A stretch of DNA of 64,000 nt from Dysidea avara. Its lineage: Eukaryota > Porifera > Demospongiae > Dictyoceratida > Dysideidae. The notes beneath the pieces were generated by a model, which had not been told where the DNA came from, did no database searches, and saw nothing but the letters and a program-made list of their open reading frames with translations. Shown here piece by piece: positions 13,271 to 26,236 of the stretch. Each line of letters begins with the position of its first letter. The stretch's first letter is position 1. The position numbers were made by a program, and so were the translations under genes. The stretch is taken from the NCBI RefSeq assembly GCF_963678975.1, contig NC_089278.1, positions 15,233,959 through 15,297,958 on the forward strand. Reading direction: 5' to 3'.

Positions 13271-16200
13271 TATTAAACTGTAATAGCTATAGTGCAACTT
13301 TTCGCTAATTGGAGAATTTTAGTGAATTACTAGCATATATAACAGCTTGTATACATTCTATGCATTTGAATTTTAAGAGAAAATTAGATATACTCTGAAC
13401 TGTCTAACTTACCATGGAATTGGGCACGTGCTCCATTCCGCAGCACTATAGCTAATTCTGATCTGTTTAATGTGGGAAATTTACAAACTTGTAACATATA
13501 AGATTACAATAACTGTTAAGTAATATGGCTGCACTTAGTACAGGATGTCAGAAAAATGACCATACATGGTAAATATTTTTGTATCACATATACATCAGGC
13601 AATTAACAACATGGAACAATTAATCTTGTGAAATTAGTTCTAGTTCTTGGATGAGATTACCACCATCCATCCCAAATTGTTGATGTTACCTTGTCTTGGG
13701 GAATTTTGAAAACTATAACATATGTACAAATGGCTGATATTTAGGAATAGATTGCTGTGTACACCTTTGTTGTGGCTCATGTAATTATATATAAGCATTG
13801 CTTGAGGGTGTGATGAACCTTTTGCTGACAAAAAGTCAATATTTTCAAACAAACCACTGCTCTAGTGATTAAGCAGCAAAAATTACAGTCTTGCAGCAAC
13901 AAGAAGCTGTGACTCAGACAGCAAAATGATGAATCAATGTTGGAATCTAGGTTATCTCACTTAAATCTGTTCCTTTTCTATGTCGAATGTATTTGTACAA
14001 ATTAATATTGCTATATTTATTTCATTCAGCATGATTTTTAAGAATAGCTTCAAAGCATTCAATAAAGCAGTGGAGAGTTAATTATCCAAGACCATCATTG
14101 AACACCACAATAATTGGCTGTTCAATTAGAGTATTCACATGTGTTATTATGGACAATTGAATTTGCAAATCACGGATACTGAGTATACATAATCTTTACT
14201 CAGCAATGGGCTATAATACTGTATACTATCTGACATGCATTACTTTAGCATGCATGGCTTATCATGGTGCTGTATAAATCCTACAAAAAAACAAGGCATC
14301 ATTGTGGTCAAAATTATGTATGAATCCATGATAAGGACTTGGTTTACCATTTCATCAGTTGAAATATAACTTTACATTTGTAAAGAATCCTTTGCTATTA
14401 TATCCCATTAACTTGCTGGTGAGCACTATGACAAAAGCATATCCCATTGTTAATTTAGCAAGTCCTTAACTAATCATCAACCTCCTAAACAAATTACATT
14501 ATCCATCCGACCAATTATTCTTAAGACTCAGTTAATGGTATAATTTGAGGCTTGAGTCCTTACAAACACAGAGCTACAGTAGCAAATTCATTGCATCATG
14601 TACACAACATCTTTGTCAAAGGCAACACTAAACTAGAGGTGAGGATGAAGCCTTGTTGAGCTGGTGTTCTATCCAGTACCCAATTGGCAGTGTAATAAAT
14701 GTATAGTTCCATTTGTATAGAGGTTACAGTGGACCTAGGATTTCACAAGGAAGTACTAAATCCTTTGCAGTAGCATAGTAGAGATGCAGTGGTGACATTT
14801 GTGCCACTATTCTTTCCCACAGTAATATTGTGAGGATTATGGTAAATTTAGTTGTGTGTGAATTGTGGAGGCCGATCAAGTCTAGGTTTTTTAAAAACTG
14901 GAGGTTTATGTATAGCTAGCGATTTGTGTTATTAAACCATTTCAGCCAGAAATTGAGTTTAAACTATTTACCTACAAGATTTTATTCAAATGAAATGTAC
15001 ATATAGTTAGAATAAGGAAGTTTGACACAATGGTGAGAAAGCTGTGCAGAAGAAAATGAATTCTGATTCCAGTCCATGCACTGGCCTTTTATGAACAGAA
15101 CTTTAGCTAATTAATGACATTTTATTTGACTGTTTTATTAGAGCATTTTGATTTATAAACTACATATTGATTTGACCACCTCTTATTCATCCTTGTTAAT
15201 TACTTGTTGCAATTGGCTTAGCCCAAAGTGACACAGTGATGATACATTACCTATCATGATGTGTGTATCTAACAAAGAAAAAGAAATTTTAGAAGCTTTA
15301 ATTTCACCCATCTATATTACGACCTGCATATGTGTGTGTTTACATTATTGAACAAGTTGTTTTCTTATGCTGGAAGTCCCAAGTGATGTTAAACAGTCAA
15401 GAATCAAAACTTCCATGGCTTTTATTTTGCAAGTAAACTATGCAACCACAGGAGTGCTCCATGAAGTTTGATGTTATGGGCAATCTGCAAAAATTTTCCC
15501 TAGAAAATGTTAAGTGATATAAGGTAACTTCCAACAATAGATAGTGATAATTATACAAAACTAGAACTAACTTCCCAACATTAATCATTACTGACCTGAT
15601 GTGTATATGAGATATCAAATGACAGCTACCATATATGGTCATCCTGGCTACTAAGTGTAACCATATCAGTTACAGTTTGGTCAAGTAATCTTGTATGCTA
15701 TATACAAGTTTGTATAATTTCTGGGTTTACTAGATACTGGTCAGGATATAGTGTCTATGGACATGTTGTAAGTTCCTATTTGTCTACCCACACAAGTAGT
15801 GTCTGGTTCATAGCAGTCATGTAAGCAACATATCAACATAAGGTAACAGAGTGAGTGTATTAATTGTGAGATGGACAGATGGTAGGTCCATGTTATTGGT
15901 TTACTTTCCCTCAACAGTGCTTACACGGCAAATCCAAATCAATGTCTGACTCGGCTCACAATTGCAAGACTTCTGTGTTAATGATAGCAATTACCTTTCT
16001 TATGTAATCTATGGGGACTCTATTTACAACAGCTTGTAGTGTAGGAAGCGCTACAAACCAATGACCATAGTTACTGCTATAAACTGCTGAGTGTGTATTT
16101 CCCAGCAACTCTGCCACTCACCAACACAATTCCCACAAATCAACATGGTAACTGCAAAACAACACAGTTGTCACAAAGTAATACAGTCCATGCAAACCTA

Positions 16201-16924
16201 TTAAAAACAAACAAAACAACCATAGTTCCTGTAAAACAACTCAAAGCAACACAGTCCCCTGCAGTCCTTGTAAAGCAATGCAACCCCTTCAAACAAAAGA
16301 AGAAAAAAACACATTCCCAGCAAAACAGCACAGCCATGCAGTCTATGCAAAACAATACAATCCCTGCTAAACAAAGTCAGGTACAGCAACTGAAGTATGT
16401 ATAATGTGGGAAATCTAGCATTGTATAATAACCAAATTTTGGTGATTTATATGAATGCTATAGCCATACATTATGGCCAGCTGTAGCTGGCAGTTGGTAG
16501 CTAGCTGTAATTCAGTGACAGAATAAATGTAGCTACTTGTGTACTATGTAGGATTGTAAGATGCTGCACTGCAACACTACTAGCATTTTATTTCTTATCC
16601 TCTAACTTAGCAGATAATTGTTGACTGTTTGTTCAAAGTGAGTCTTATGGAAGTCTACCCACAGTGATGATCAACTGTTGGGCAAGCCAAGCATCTGTGT
16701 CACTTTTGGCCACTGGACTTAGAGATAAATATAGTAGTTGTTCCAATACGTCAAACCCAATACACCAAAAACATATCAAAGATGTAAAAAAGTCATTGCA
16801 GACATGTGTGACAGTTTTTTTCTGTTATTGTTGAGTAAGCTCCTTGTTTGGGTATCAGTAATACAATGCACAGTCTGTGATCTTGTCCACTAATGGCTGT
16901 AATATAGTGAATAATAAAGTAAGA

Positions 16925-17110
16925 TACCTGTGCACCACTCAGGTACTTGATTGAGTCTTGTGCAAGCAAATCCTCCTGGGGCAGGACTAGTAACTTGCAG
17001 GAGGACTGAGGCATCATGGAGAGAGGTTGTGGAACCTGAAGTTCCACAATGACCCAAGGACAGTTGGGCATTTGCTTCCCCAGCAAACACATCTAGACCT
17101 TCACCCAATA
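16925..17110 (+). repeat. CA-flanked dispersed cassette, copy 5 (partial)
   Basis: Contains CTGTGCACCACTCAGGTACT and CCTGGGGCAGGACTAGTAAC, with a (GACA)n tract and irregular CA repeats on its right side. It is shorter than copies 2-4. Confidence 0.55.
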
Positions 17111-17124
17111 TAAATGTGATACAT

Positions 17125-17250
17125 GGACAGACAGACAGACAGACAGACAGGCACACACATAGATGCACATACATGCATGCCCACATGCCCACATGCATGC
17201 ACGCAAGCACGCATGCAAGCACACATGCACGCACACACATACGCATGCAC
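17125..17250. repeat. (GACA)n followed by degenerate CA/TGCA repeat
   Basis: About six GACA units, then GCACACA and CATGCACGCA-type steps. Confidence 0.8.
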
Positions 17251-20200
17251 ACCAATGCCATTGTGCATTCATATGAATTATGTATCATGCACAATGTAAT
17301 TCATATCATACGTATTGTACACAAGTACTCCAAAATAGTTTTCTGAGTCACAAATTAATTGTCCTAGAATCAATGACTTGGAATTCCTAGTATCTAATAA
17401 TAACCTGTGTACATTCTATGCATTTCAAATTTTCATGAAACAATGAAACATATACTGCACTTTGCAAATATATGCTATGTACTAATTACCATATCATTAA
17501 ACATGCAGTCCATTCCACTGCGCTAATAGTTCTCATGATCAGTATATAGAATTTTACGAACTTGTAACATAAAAGATCACTTGACCAAACTGTTAAGAGA
17601 TATGGCTGCACTCATTACAGGATGTTGGCAAGATGACCATTTATGGTAAACATCTTTTGGCATGGCACAATATTATATGTCAGGTAATTAACAAAACAAC
17701 AATGTTAATCTCATAAAAATAGTTCTAGTTCTTGATGAGATTATCATCACCTTCCCATTTTGGCCAAGTTTTCAATGTTGATGTCACCATATTGACATAA
17801 TATTGCAAAACTTTGGGGGAACTTTTGTATCTAAAAAATAGGCTTTTCCTTTCCCATCCATTTCAGAAACAGATTACTGTGTACATGTGCATGTATGTCT
17901 GTCATTTGCTGTGGCTCATGCAGTTAGCCATTATTTCTGGGGGTATATAGATATGGTGAGATGGTGTGGAGGTTTGGGATTTCAAGATGAAGCTTTGTGG
18001 AGATGGCAGTAAAGTGCAGCAGGCACTGCTATACAGTCGGAGATCTGTATGGTATAGAGACCACTAGTATAATTTATTTATTGATTCTGGACTGACACGG
18101 TTACTGATATGTCCAGTAGACCAGGTATCTCACAAAAAGTACATTATTAAGTCAAGTACATATAGATTAGTTATTTTAATTATAACGTCAGTCTAAACTA
18201 TAAGGGATTTAGTTGTCCATACTGAACATGAACTATTAGTCAGTCACTTACAGCCCTAGTAGCAATAGTCCCCAAAATGCGTGTAATTAATTCAAAGATA
18301 TTACTGTGTGTCTTTGTCAAACAGTTCCTACCTAACGATTAGCTGACCATTGCTTTTTCAGCATTTAATTTCAGTTGGTGCAGCCTTTTCAGTTTCAGCT
18401 TAAGTTTAAATATGATGATCTCTGTATGGACTCATGTTACATCATGTACATGTTTAGTGACAATCACACAAAGCAAAAATTAAAATCAGTCTTCATTAGT
18501 CAGGTGGCTCAGGCTGCCGCATGTAGTCAGTAGTCTCATGTGACTAATCCACAACTTTCTTTTGTGTATATAGGTAGGGAAACCTACATACACATAAAGA
18601 AAAAAGGTCTGGCCACACAAGACTATATGCAGTGGAATTTATAGCACTTATGGTGGAACCCTTTGCCAGGAAGAGGTCAATGTTACTAAGTAGCAAGTAA
18701 TTCACAGTCTTGCAGCAAAAATAAACTGGGAACTCAAACAGTGAAATGATGAATCGTTCACTTAAATGTTTTCATTTTTCTATGCATGTATTAAATATAT
18801 CGCTAATAATGACCTGCAGTATTTATTTCAACTATATGATTTACTAAAACTTTCAGTAAACAGCTGAGAGCTTACTATCCAATTATCTGACCATCAAAAG
18901 TATCTGACTGTTCCAATAGAATATTTAAATGTGTGTTTTATTCATCTTCCCATGCACAGATACTGAATTACGGTATAGTTCTACACAATCTCCACTTTAT
19001 CATGACTTGTCATGATGCTGTATAAATCCTATTAATTACAAGGCATTATTTTTGTCGAAATTATGCACGTATACTAACAAGAACCATAAGGATTTGGCTA
19101 TATAACCATTTCAACAAATCTATTTATTGGAAAATTTAATTTGTCAAGAAGCTCTTGCTACTGTTTGTGAGCACTATGTATGACAATAGCATAATCTCAT
19201 TGTTAATTCCTTAATGGCTAACATGAACCTTCATAAACAAATTACATTATCCATCCAACCAATCATTCTTAAGACTCAGTGAAGTATATAAATTGAAGTT
19301 TGAGTCCTTACAAACACAGCCACAACAGCAAATTCATTGTGCCATGTACACGACATCTTGTGCACAATCTTAAAGGTATTTACTCCATGTGCTTTCAGTT
19401 ACTCTACATTTCAGTCACACAAAGAAGGTTGATAGTAATTGTTGTAACTGGTGTGTACATATTTGTGTGCATACTGTATGTGGTCAATTTCTGTATGCAG
19501 ATTATAATTGGTGGAGTGTTAAGGTTGAGATGCTTGTATATAGAGAACGACGCTAAACTTGCCTCTTACAGAGGCTAAGCCTTGTTGTGCTCTCCAGTAC
19601 CCAATTGATAAAATTCGTAAACATGCAGTATATGTGTAGGATTTCATAAGGGAGTGCTAAATCTTTTGCAGTAGCATATTCTAGAGATATACAGTAGTCA
19701 CATTAAGTGTCACTATCAATTCTTATCCACATTTAGATAAGTGTTGACTGTGGGGGTTGGTCAAGTTCAGAACATTGGGGCTTTACCTTCATGTTAGTTT
19801 TAATATTGTATATATACTCATAAATCATTTCACCTGAGTTTTAAACTATTTGCTCACAAGAATTTATTTTTCAAATCATTCAGTTTTGATTCAAAAGGAA
19901 ATGGATTACAGGATTGGTTCATTTAAAAGATATAGAATATAACTTTTGATATGGCAGGAAATTTGATACAACGGTGAGCAGTTATAATCCCAGTCAACTC
20001 GGTAGTCTTTTTATAGAGCAGAGCTTTAATGAAATTCTTTTGAATGTTTAGTAGTTCAAGCAGTTGATTGTTCTATTAGGGTATTTAAAGTACCACATAT
20101 TCAGCCTCACTGCACACACAGTTACTCTCAATAAACTATGACCATGTTTATTCTGCTTGGTGTGACCACTTACAAAGGTACAGCATAGCATGTTGTGTCA

Positions 20201-20360
20201 AGGTAGTGTCGTGTTCAATTGTAACATATCACTTGTTGCTAGACTTGTACCACACAGAAATGGCATTATGATGATCCATCACCTATCATGATGTGCACAT
20301 GCCTTCATTGAGCCATTAATAAAGAAAATCAAATTTAGACTTTTTATAGAAACCTTAATT

Positions 20361-21739
20361 CCCTATCAAAAAACAAAAGGTATATATATATATATATAAG
20401 TCCATGGTGAGACCAGTGGCATGTGTGCTGGTCACCACTTTACAAACACTATCATTAAGTTTTTTCCTGTGTGGCTGTTGCTTAGAAATTGTTTAGAATG
20501 CAGCAGTTACTTGTTATGATGTTAGCTACTAGGAAAGCGATCCAATATACAGGCACTCATGCTTTGCCTGATGATGTACATGCATTCTTATCTGTGGTAT
20601 AACTATTACATAATATTAAACAATTTATATGTGGTCAAAAGTAGCTATAAGACTGTATTTTCATGGAAGATACAGGTCTGGGGGTGAGACTAATCAGGTG
20701 TGTCATTAAATAGTTACCCTAGTTTATAGTTTGGCAAAGAGATACATAATTAGCTCACCAGCTGCACTACATTTGAGCATCTATTTCGTCTACTGGTATA
20801 TAGCTACTAATGCAATGAGAACATGTAGTATTTTGTCCAGCCTCTAAAATCCACCAAATCTTTCCACCCACTAAAACTACAAAAAGTATTTGACTAAAAA
20901 TGTTAAACTTTTCTCTCACATAATAGCTATCTCAGTAATCTGTTAAAGTTCAGTTTGGAGTTAGTGACAAAATGTTTTTTTATATGGTATTTGCACACTA
21001 CAAATTTTTGAGAAAAAATGTATTACAAGACCAACATTTGCCATACCAGGGCTGTTTTGAAGGAATTAGGTACTTTTAGTATACCTATAAACTATAAAGG
21101 CATAATATTATTTGTAGTTAGCGATTTAAATTTTCAATCATGTGATGAAGCTAACAAAAGTAATTGCAGTCGTGTTAGTAGTGACGCTTATGGAAGAAAT
21201 GTAGTGTAGGTAATGTATATTAGCATGTGTTTGTGATTACTACGTCCACACCTCAGATCAGAGGAATTCCAAGGCAAGCATTTACCACGTAGTGGGGAAT
21301 GGGATACTGATTACACATACACACAATACATCCTGGGAACATGGTCATACACATAAAAAAAGTACAGCACTTTTACCTCAATGTCCTTCATCTGGTACAT
21401 GTGTTAAATCCTGCAATTGATACTCTGGCACAGGATTCACTATGGAAACTGTGAATAGCTATGTACCAGAATCTGTTGACTACTCCTGTGCACGTTACTA
21501 AATGAATTTTGAGTGACATTTTGATTGCACTATGTACTTGCTGATGTTATTAGTTGTGTAAATATAAATATCATTTATTATATAAAAAACTGTTTACAAG
21601 TGAAGTCAGTTACAGCATCACACAATACAGTAATCAAAAAATGAATACAGAGTGGGATAGGGGTATAGGTGAGGGGTATTAGTACTAATGTATGTGACGT
21701 GGTAAACTGATAATTAAAAAGTTCAATGTTCAACACTAG
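20361..21739. other. Intergenic sequence downstream of the CUB gene
   Basis: AT-rich, with a short (TA)n run near 20382-20397. I saw no supported exon. The likely polyadenylation signal of the minus-strand CUB gene lies at 21574-21579. Confidence 0.5.
21574..21579 (-). promoter_or_regulatory. Candidate polyadenylation signal of the CUB gene
   Basis: AATAAA on the minus strand, about 160 bases past the stop codon at 21740. Confidence 0.45.
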
Positions 21740-24265
21740 TTAGTTGTTTCTACGCTTGCAGTTAGTTGTTGTTGTTGTGTTCATCCATCGTGGTACACGG
21801 ATTGGAAAGTTGTTCTCAACAATCATACGAGCAACATCACTCAGCTCTGCGTTAGTGGCATTAACCAACATCTTAGCGAACTCACAGTCTCTAGTACGGT
21901 AGAGGTAGTCCACTGCACAGTCTTCAATAGTATTCATCATTGGCTAAATGGAACACATCACACAGTAAACAACACAATCTGTTTAATCACATTAATTAAA
22001 TAGTCTTAATTAATCACATTGCTTATTTATTAATGTAATTTGTGGTACCCAGTGTGTGGGCATCACCCTAAGGCTGTGACCATTGACAGGTTGCATGGGC
22101 TAAGTAAGAGATTATGAGAGATTGATGATAAGAGTTAGACCTCAACAGGCAAAGATACTTTATCTCTATGTATAATACTTTACCTCTAAGTGTTATCCTA
22201 TACTTGGAGATTCCCCTTAGTTCACAAGTGTGCATAATAATTAATCTGTTGGTACTAATGTGAGTCCATTACATGTTGTGAGGTCATTTCTTTGTACTGT
22301 TAAATAATTAGGTGTGGTACATAGGCTTTGGAAGGATTGTTAATTATTAGAATGACCAAGGGCTAATATAAATTTTAGTTGTGTAGGGGTAGAATTGACA
22401 ACCATAGAACAGTTTGTTTGTGTACAAGAAGCAAAGACACATGTTCAAATTACAAACAAGCAATGTAATATTTACTGGTTTCTAGATGCAAAGCATCAAT
22501 TAGCTCAACTGCATAATTTATTACAGTGTGTTGCATGGTTTGACTCTTGTCTGCACTTAAATCTTACAGAGCATGCATCAAATGCCATATTTTCCAACTG
22601 TGCATATGCATAACTGCTTTGGTATGACCACAGTGAAGGTGCCATGTGTGCGTGTGCACACATGTGTGCAGTGTAGTTAATCACCCATACATGATATATA
22701 CTTACCATTGCATTGGACATACGGTCCATTCCATTGCACATATCCATTTCCTGTACATACTGAGTCATCATATAGTCATGATACTGTACTACTGCTTTAA
22801 TGGTGTTGTCATCAGGACAGGGAGTACCAGGTTGTGACATACGCATCATGTACTCGTACTGACATCCCATACGACTCATTTCAGTTGACATCTGATCCAT
22901 GCTGGCTTCCATTTCATTACAACTGCCGGGTTGCTACAAGGTATGATATCAATACTGACCTACTGTCATTACTACAGAGACTGGTTGTATTATTAGAGTA
23001 GCAGTGTACAGTAAAGGGCTATGTGCTGAATGTGTACACAAGAAACCTAAGACGACAACTATTTTATATGAGGAAGGTTATTATACTAACAGCATGAAGT
23101 GTACCAATAATGGCAAGAGAATAAACTGACCTGTGATGTTTGCCTTCTCTTCTTCTTCTGCTGCTGGCTGTCAGGATCACCAACAGCACCAAGAGGCGTT
23201 AATGGCATGACGTTGTAAAGGCTCTTGTGCCTGTAAGCCATCACTAGGATACCCTTAGATTTGTTATGGCTGTCTGAACAAAATGATACGTGCAGTCCAT
23301 CAGATGAGATCTGGTTAGTCAACTGAGGCATACTGCTACCACACAGCTTGATCTCATTCTTTCCCATTTTGATCTTCATAAAATCAGGACAATCACAACC
23401 ATCCTCTTCACAGTCAGTAGCATTCTGCAGCTGCTGGTCAACTATCCGATAAGTGACTAAACCATCATTAGCGATATTCCACATACAGTACAAGTTATTG
23501 GGATATTCTCTCATTGAGAAGTAATTGGGAGAATTGATCTGATGGATAATACCATGAGTTACATTTCTCTGATCGATTGACTTAGTCCTGATCTTCTCCA
23601 ACTCACAATACTGCTCCAGAACTTTTCCTTTCTTAAATCTACACTCTTCTGGTTTTGGTCTGCATGAAGTATAGAATACCACTGTCAACGAACTATATAA
23701 GGTATATTTTGTGCCAGGTGGCCCATATTTCTGTTTTACACTCAAAGACTGTTTCAACATTTATAAAACAAGTTTACACAACAATCTGGTTACATGACAG
23801 ATGCTACCGTCCAATGCATTGAGTTACTTAATATGGACAATACTGATACACATAGAAGGTTATAGCCATGGTAACCTATACAAGATATCAAGCTCACTAG
23901 ACTGAAACATACAAAAAGTCATACAGCACACATTACCAGCTTCCTACACAACACCTGTACTATACATGTACAATACTTACACGCAAAAGGGGTTCACATT
24001 AAAGTCACACACAACCGCAGGATAACATGTCTGGATTCTTCTCGTCACCATCTTTTCTTTTCTCTTCACATTAAAACAAGCCATCTTCCTATACAGTGGC
24101 ATAGTTGTGATAGGGTTATCACCACTAACAACTTTTTACTTACCCTTCAGCGGGACGGTCTGCTTTCCGGACACGGCACGATTCACAAGGAATGTAGTTA
24201 TCATCACCAACCTCTTGTGCCGCACACAAAGTGACAAGCATGACCAATATCAAACACTTCAACAT
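21740..24265 (-). CDS. Secreted CUB-domain protein with a Met/Cys-rich C-terminal region
   Basis: Five coding exons join in one frame: 24265-24144, 24061-23981, 23659-23131, 22933-22706 and 21943-21740 (stop TAA), 387 aa. All junctions are GT-AG and phases agree. The start encodes a signal peptide (MLKCLILVMLVTLCAA) and directly follows a TTTGCAG acceptor, so a 5' UTR intron is likely. Next come a CESC motif (27-30) and a Cys-containing segment, then a CUB domain at about 104-220. CUB hallmarks are INSPNY, YPNNLYCMWNI, CPDFMKI, KLCGSS, ISSDGLHVSFCSD and GILVMAYR. A KKKRRQ dibasic site near 238 could allow cleavage. Exon 4 (residues 245-320) has 15 Met in 76 residues plus Cys; exon 5 adds two more Cys-bearing helical stretches and a TTTTTN tail. 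Exon 2 could instead start at 24040 (380 aa). CUB domains usually mediate protein binding outside the cell; the partner is unknown. Degenerate copies lie at 4-17 kb. Confidence 0.8.
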
Positions 24266-24900
24266 CTGCAAATAATACAGGAATCTTGTCAAACAGAATA
24301 CAAGGAAGATTATTAGTTAACACTAACTAATCATGAGGTCACAGTGGTCTGTTTACACTTGGTAAAAACAAACTGTTAACTAGTTAATGTCTGAGTATAA
24401 CCACAAGTGTGGATGATATGACTACCAGGCATATATTACCCCACCAATACCACCTGCTTACTAAACTAATCTAGTGTCACTAATATGATCGATGAGCTGT
24501 GTTAAACATTAAGATTGTTAGTACCTATATAGCCAGTCACATCATCATTTTTGCACGAGGGACTATTAGAGATTAAGTTGTGTGGATGCTCATAATCTCC
24601 TATTGATATGCTCCTCCTGCATAATAACACTGGCTTGGACCCCCAAGACTGAATGATATTGTAATTTTTTTATCATCACAAATTTCAACCTGAGACATGT
24701 ACCTCTATATCAGCTGTAATTCAGGAGTACTACTATAATACTCACACAGTCACACCCACCAACACGTGAGAATACACAAAGATAACGCACGATAAACTAC
24801 GTGACCACGATAACACCACACGTACCGCTTCTGGCAGTAAAATTCAAACTGTAGAGTTACTTCTTTTCTTTCTTCACACTAAACTGCTAAACTGTCTTAC

Positions 24901-25070
24901 CAGCTCTGCTGCCACCAATAAATACCCGCGTATAACGTACTTGTATGGTTTTCGTACATCACCACTGAATGGTAAGCCGGATCACGTGAAGACCTGGGAC
25001 AGCAGCAGCAGTGCGTAGTCAAAAGCAGCGCGTACGATTCCCTGTACTGAGCACAAACTAGAGAAGGTAA
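24901..25070. promoter_or_regulatory. Possible divergent promoter region with 5' untranslated exons
   Basis: On the minus strand GAGCTG is followed by a GTAAGA donor at 24900, which suits a 5' UTR exon for the CUB gene. On the plus strand ACTAGAGAAG is followed by a GTAAGAT donor near 25067, which suits a first exon of a gene read to the right. The stretch is richer in CG steps (GCAGCGCGTACG) than its surroundings. No matching plus-strand coding exon was found downstream. Confidence 0.25.
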
Positions 25071-26147
25071 GATCCACGTACAACATATCCACAGTACTCT
25101 ATTATATTAGCTAGACTAATTAGCTAATAATCATGAGGTGTTACTTCCATATTTGTACAATGCAATACAGGGAAACCTGTGTATTAAAGACACCTTAGGA
25201 CCAACTGCAAAGGGATACATTGGGATTACCAAGTGCCAGATTAAACAGCTAGGTGTCCTCATTTTCAACTGTCCTATTCTATTCAGTAGTTGAGAGTGGA
25301 TGAGGGTAGCTATAGCATGATCACATCTACCATAAAATTAATTTTTGTTTTCACTTCCTGTATTGCAAGTGTAACACTGAACTTTTCCTCCTCTCATGAC
25401 ATGTGTTAGCTAGTTGGCCATTAGGTGCACTTGTGGTCAAATAATAATATTATCACATGGTGAACCCTACGCTGTGCTTGTATGGCTTATGGTATTAATC
25501 TCTGAAGTGAATTTTGACTATAGCTTTGCTGTATTACCGTTAATAAGTTAAGTGGCTATATTGGATGGTTTCTAATGAATGGTTTAAAGATGTGCTGTCA
25601 GCCATCCAGCCAGATAGCCTAGACATTGGCTGTGTTTCCTTTTATGGTCATGTCTCTAGTTAACGTAGAATTCATTGAGCTTTTGTGTTTGTAAATTGCA
25701 GGAAACTTAGTGTATACAGTAGTGTGTAGGTATTCCACATACCAAACCACATTTAGATGCCACATGAAACAGCAATATACCTTACATAACTTCCTAGCAT
25801 TGTGTAGTTTATAATTGTTGGCCCACTGGTAAGTGGGGGTGTAAGGTACTATTGATGAAACAAAAGATGTGACGAAACTTTTGCATGTTTGGCATTTGCT
25901 TGTTGCCAATTTGCTCCAACAGTGTTGATGTATGTCCCTCTGTGTAAGGGAGTCATCCCTAAAACCATTTTCATTGTTCTCTTGCTAACGACATTTTCTA
26001 TCTACCTCAAAACCAATGTGATTCATGCTTATGGTTTCACAGAAGGTAAACAGGTGGTTGTTGTAGGTTATTATATTAGAACTGAAGTCTCTGTAATGGA
26101 TGTATACAGTGTTATCATAAAGGAACTATAGTACTCAGGGGGATATA

Positions 26148-26148
26148 T

Positions 26149-26228
<80 letters not shown>

Positions 26229-26236
26229 TGTGTGGG
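26148..26236. repeat. (TG)n microsatellite
   Basis: About 87 bases of TG with one TATG interruption. Confidence 0.95.

Larger units (their letters stand above)
11600..13450 (-). pseudogene. Decayed copy B of the CUB gene (exon 5 and exon 4 relics)
   Basis: At 11740-11600 (minus) one frame reads EYLYLYQSKKLAQ, and after a frameshift another reads NITNKELKDTAHMITVNNFP. These match VDYLYRTRDCEFAKML and NATNAELSDVARMIVENNFP of the intact gene. At 13413-13450 the relic reads CCGMEHVPNSM and keeps a GTAAGT donor. This is the best preserved of the three copies. The earlier exons were not found. Confidence 0.65.
9835..15385. repeat. Tandem array unit 3
   Basis: About 5.5 kb and collinear with unit 2: start segment 9850-11340, exon 5 relic at 11600, one CA/cassette block at 12643-13262, exon 4 relic at 13413, then the tail. 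It shares CCTTGAGTTCTTTGTTGGTA and GTTTACTTTCCCTCAACAGT-type words with its neighbours. Confidence 0.7.
16800..17530 (-). pseudogene. Decayed copy C of the CUB gene (exon 5 and exon 4 relics)
   Basis: At 16890-16800 (minus) the frame reads DKITDCALYY, then a stop, then YPNKELTQQ, matching NTIEDCAVDYLYRTRDCEFAKM of the intact last exon. At 17490-17530 the relic reads RSGMDCMFNDM with a weakened GTAATT donor. It has the in-frame stop and the most divergence of the three copies. Confidence 0.5.
15390..20360. repeat. Tandem array unit 4
   Basis: About 5 kb. It starts with AACAGTCAAG like units 2 and 3, carries the exon 5 relic at 16800 and the exon 4 relic at 17490, and ends near 20360 after CCTTCATTGAGCCATTAATA, which matches 9700 in unit 2. 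It is the unit nearest the intact gene. Confidence 0.65.
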
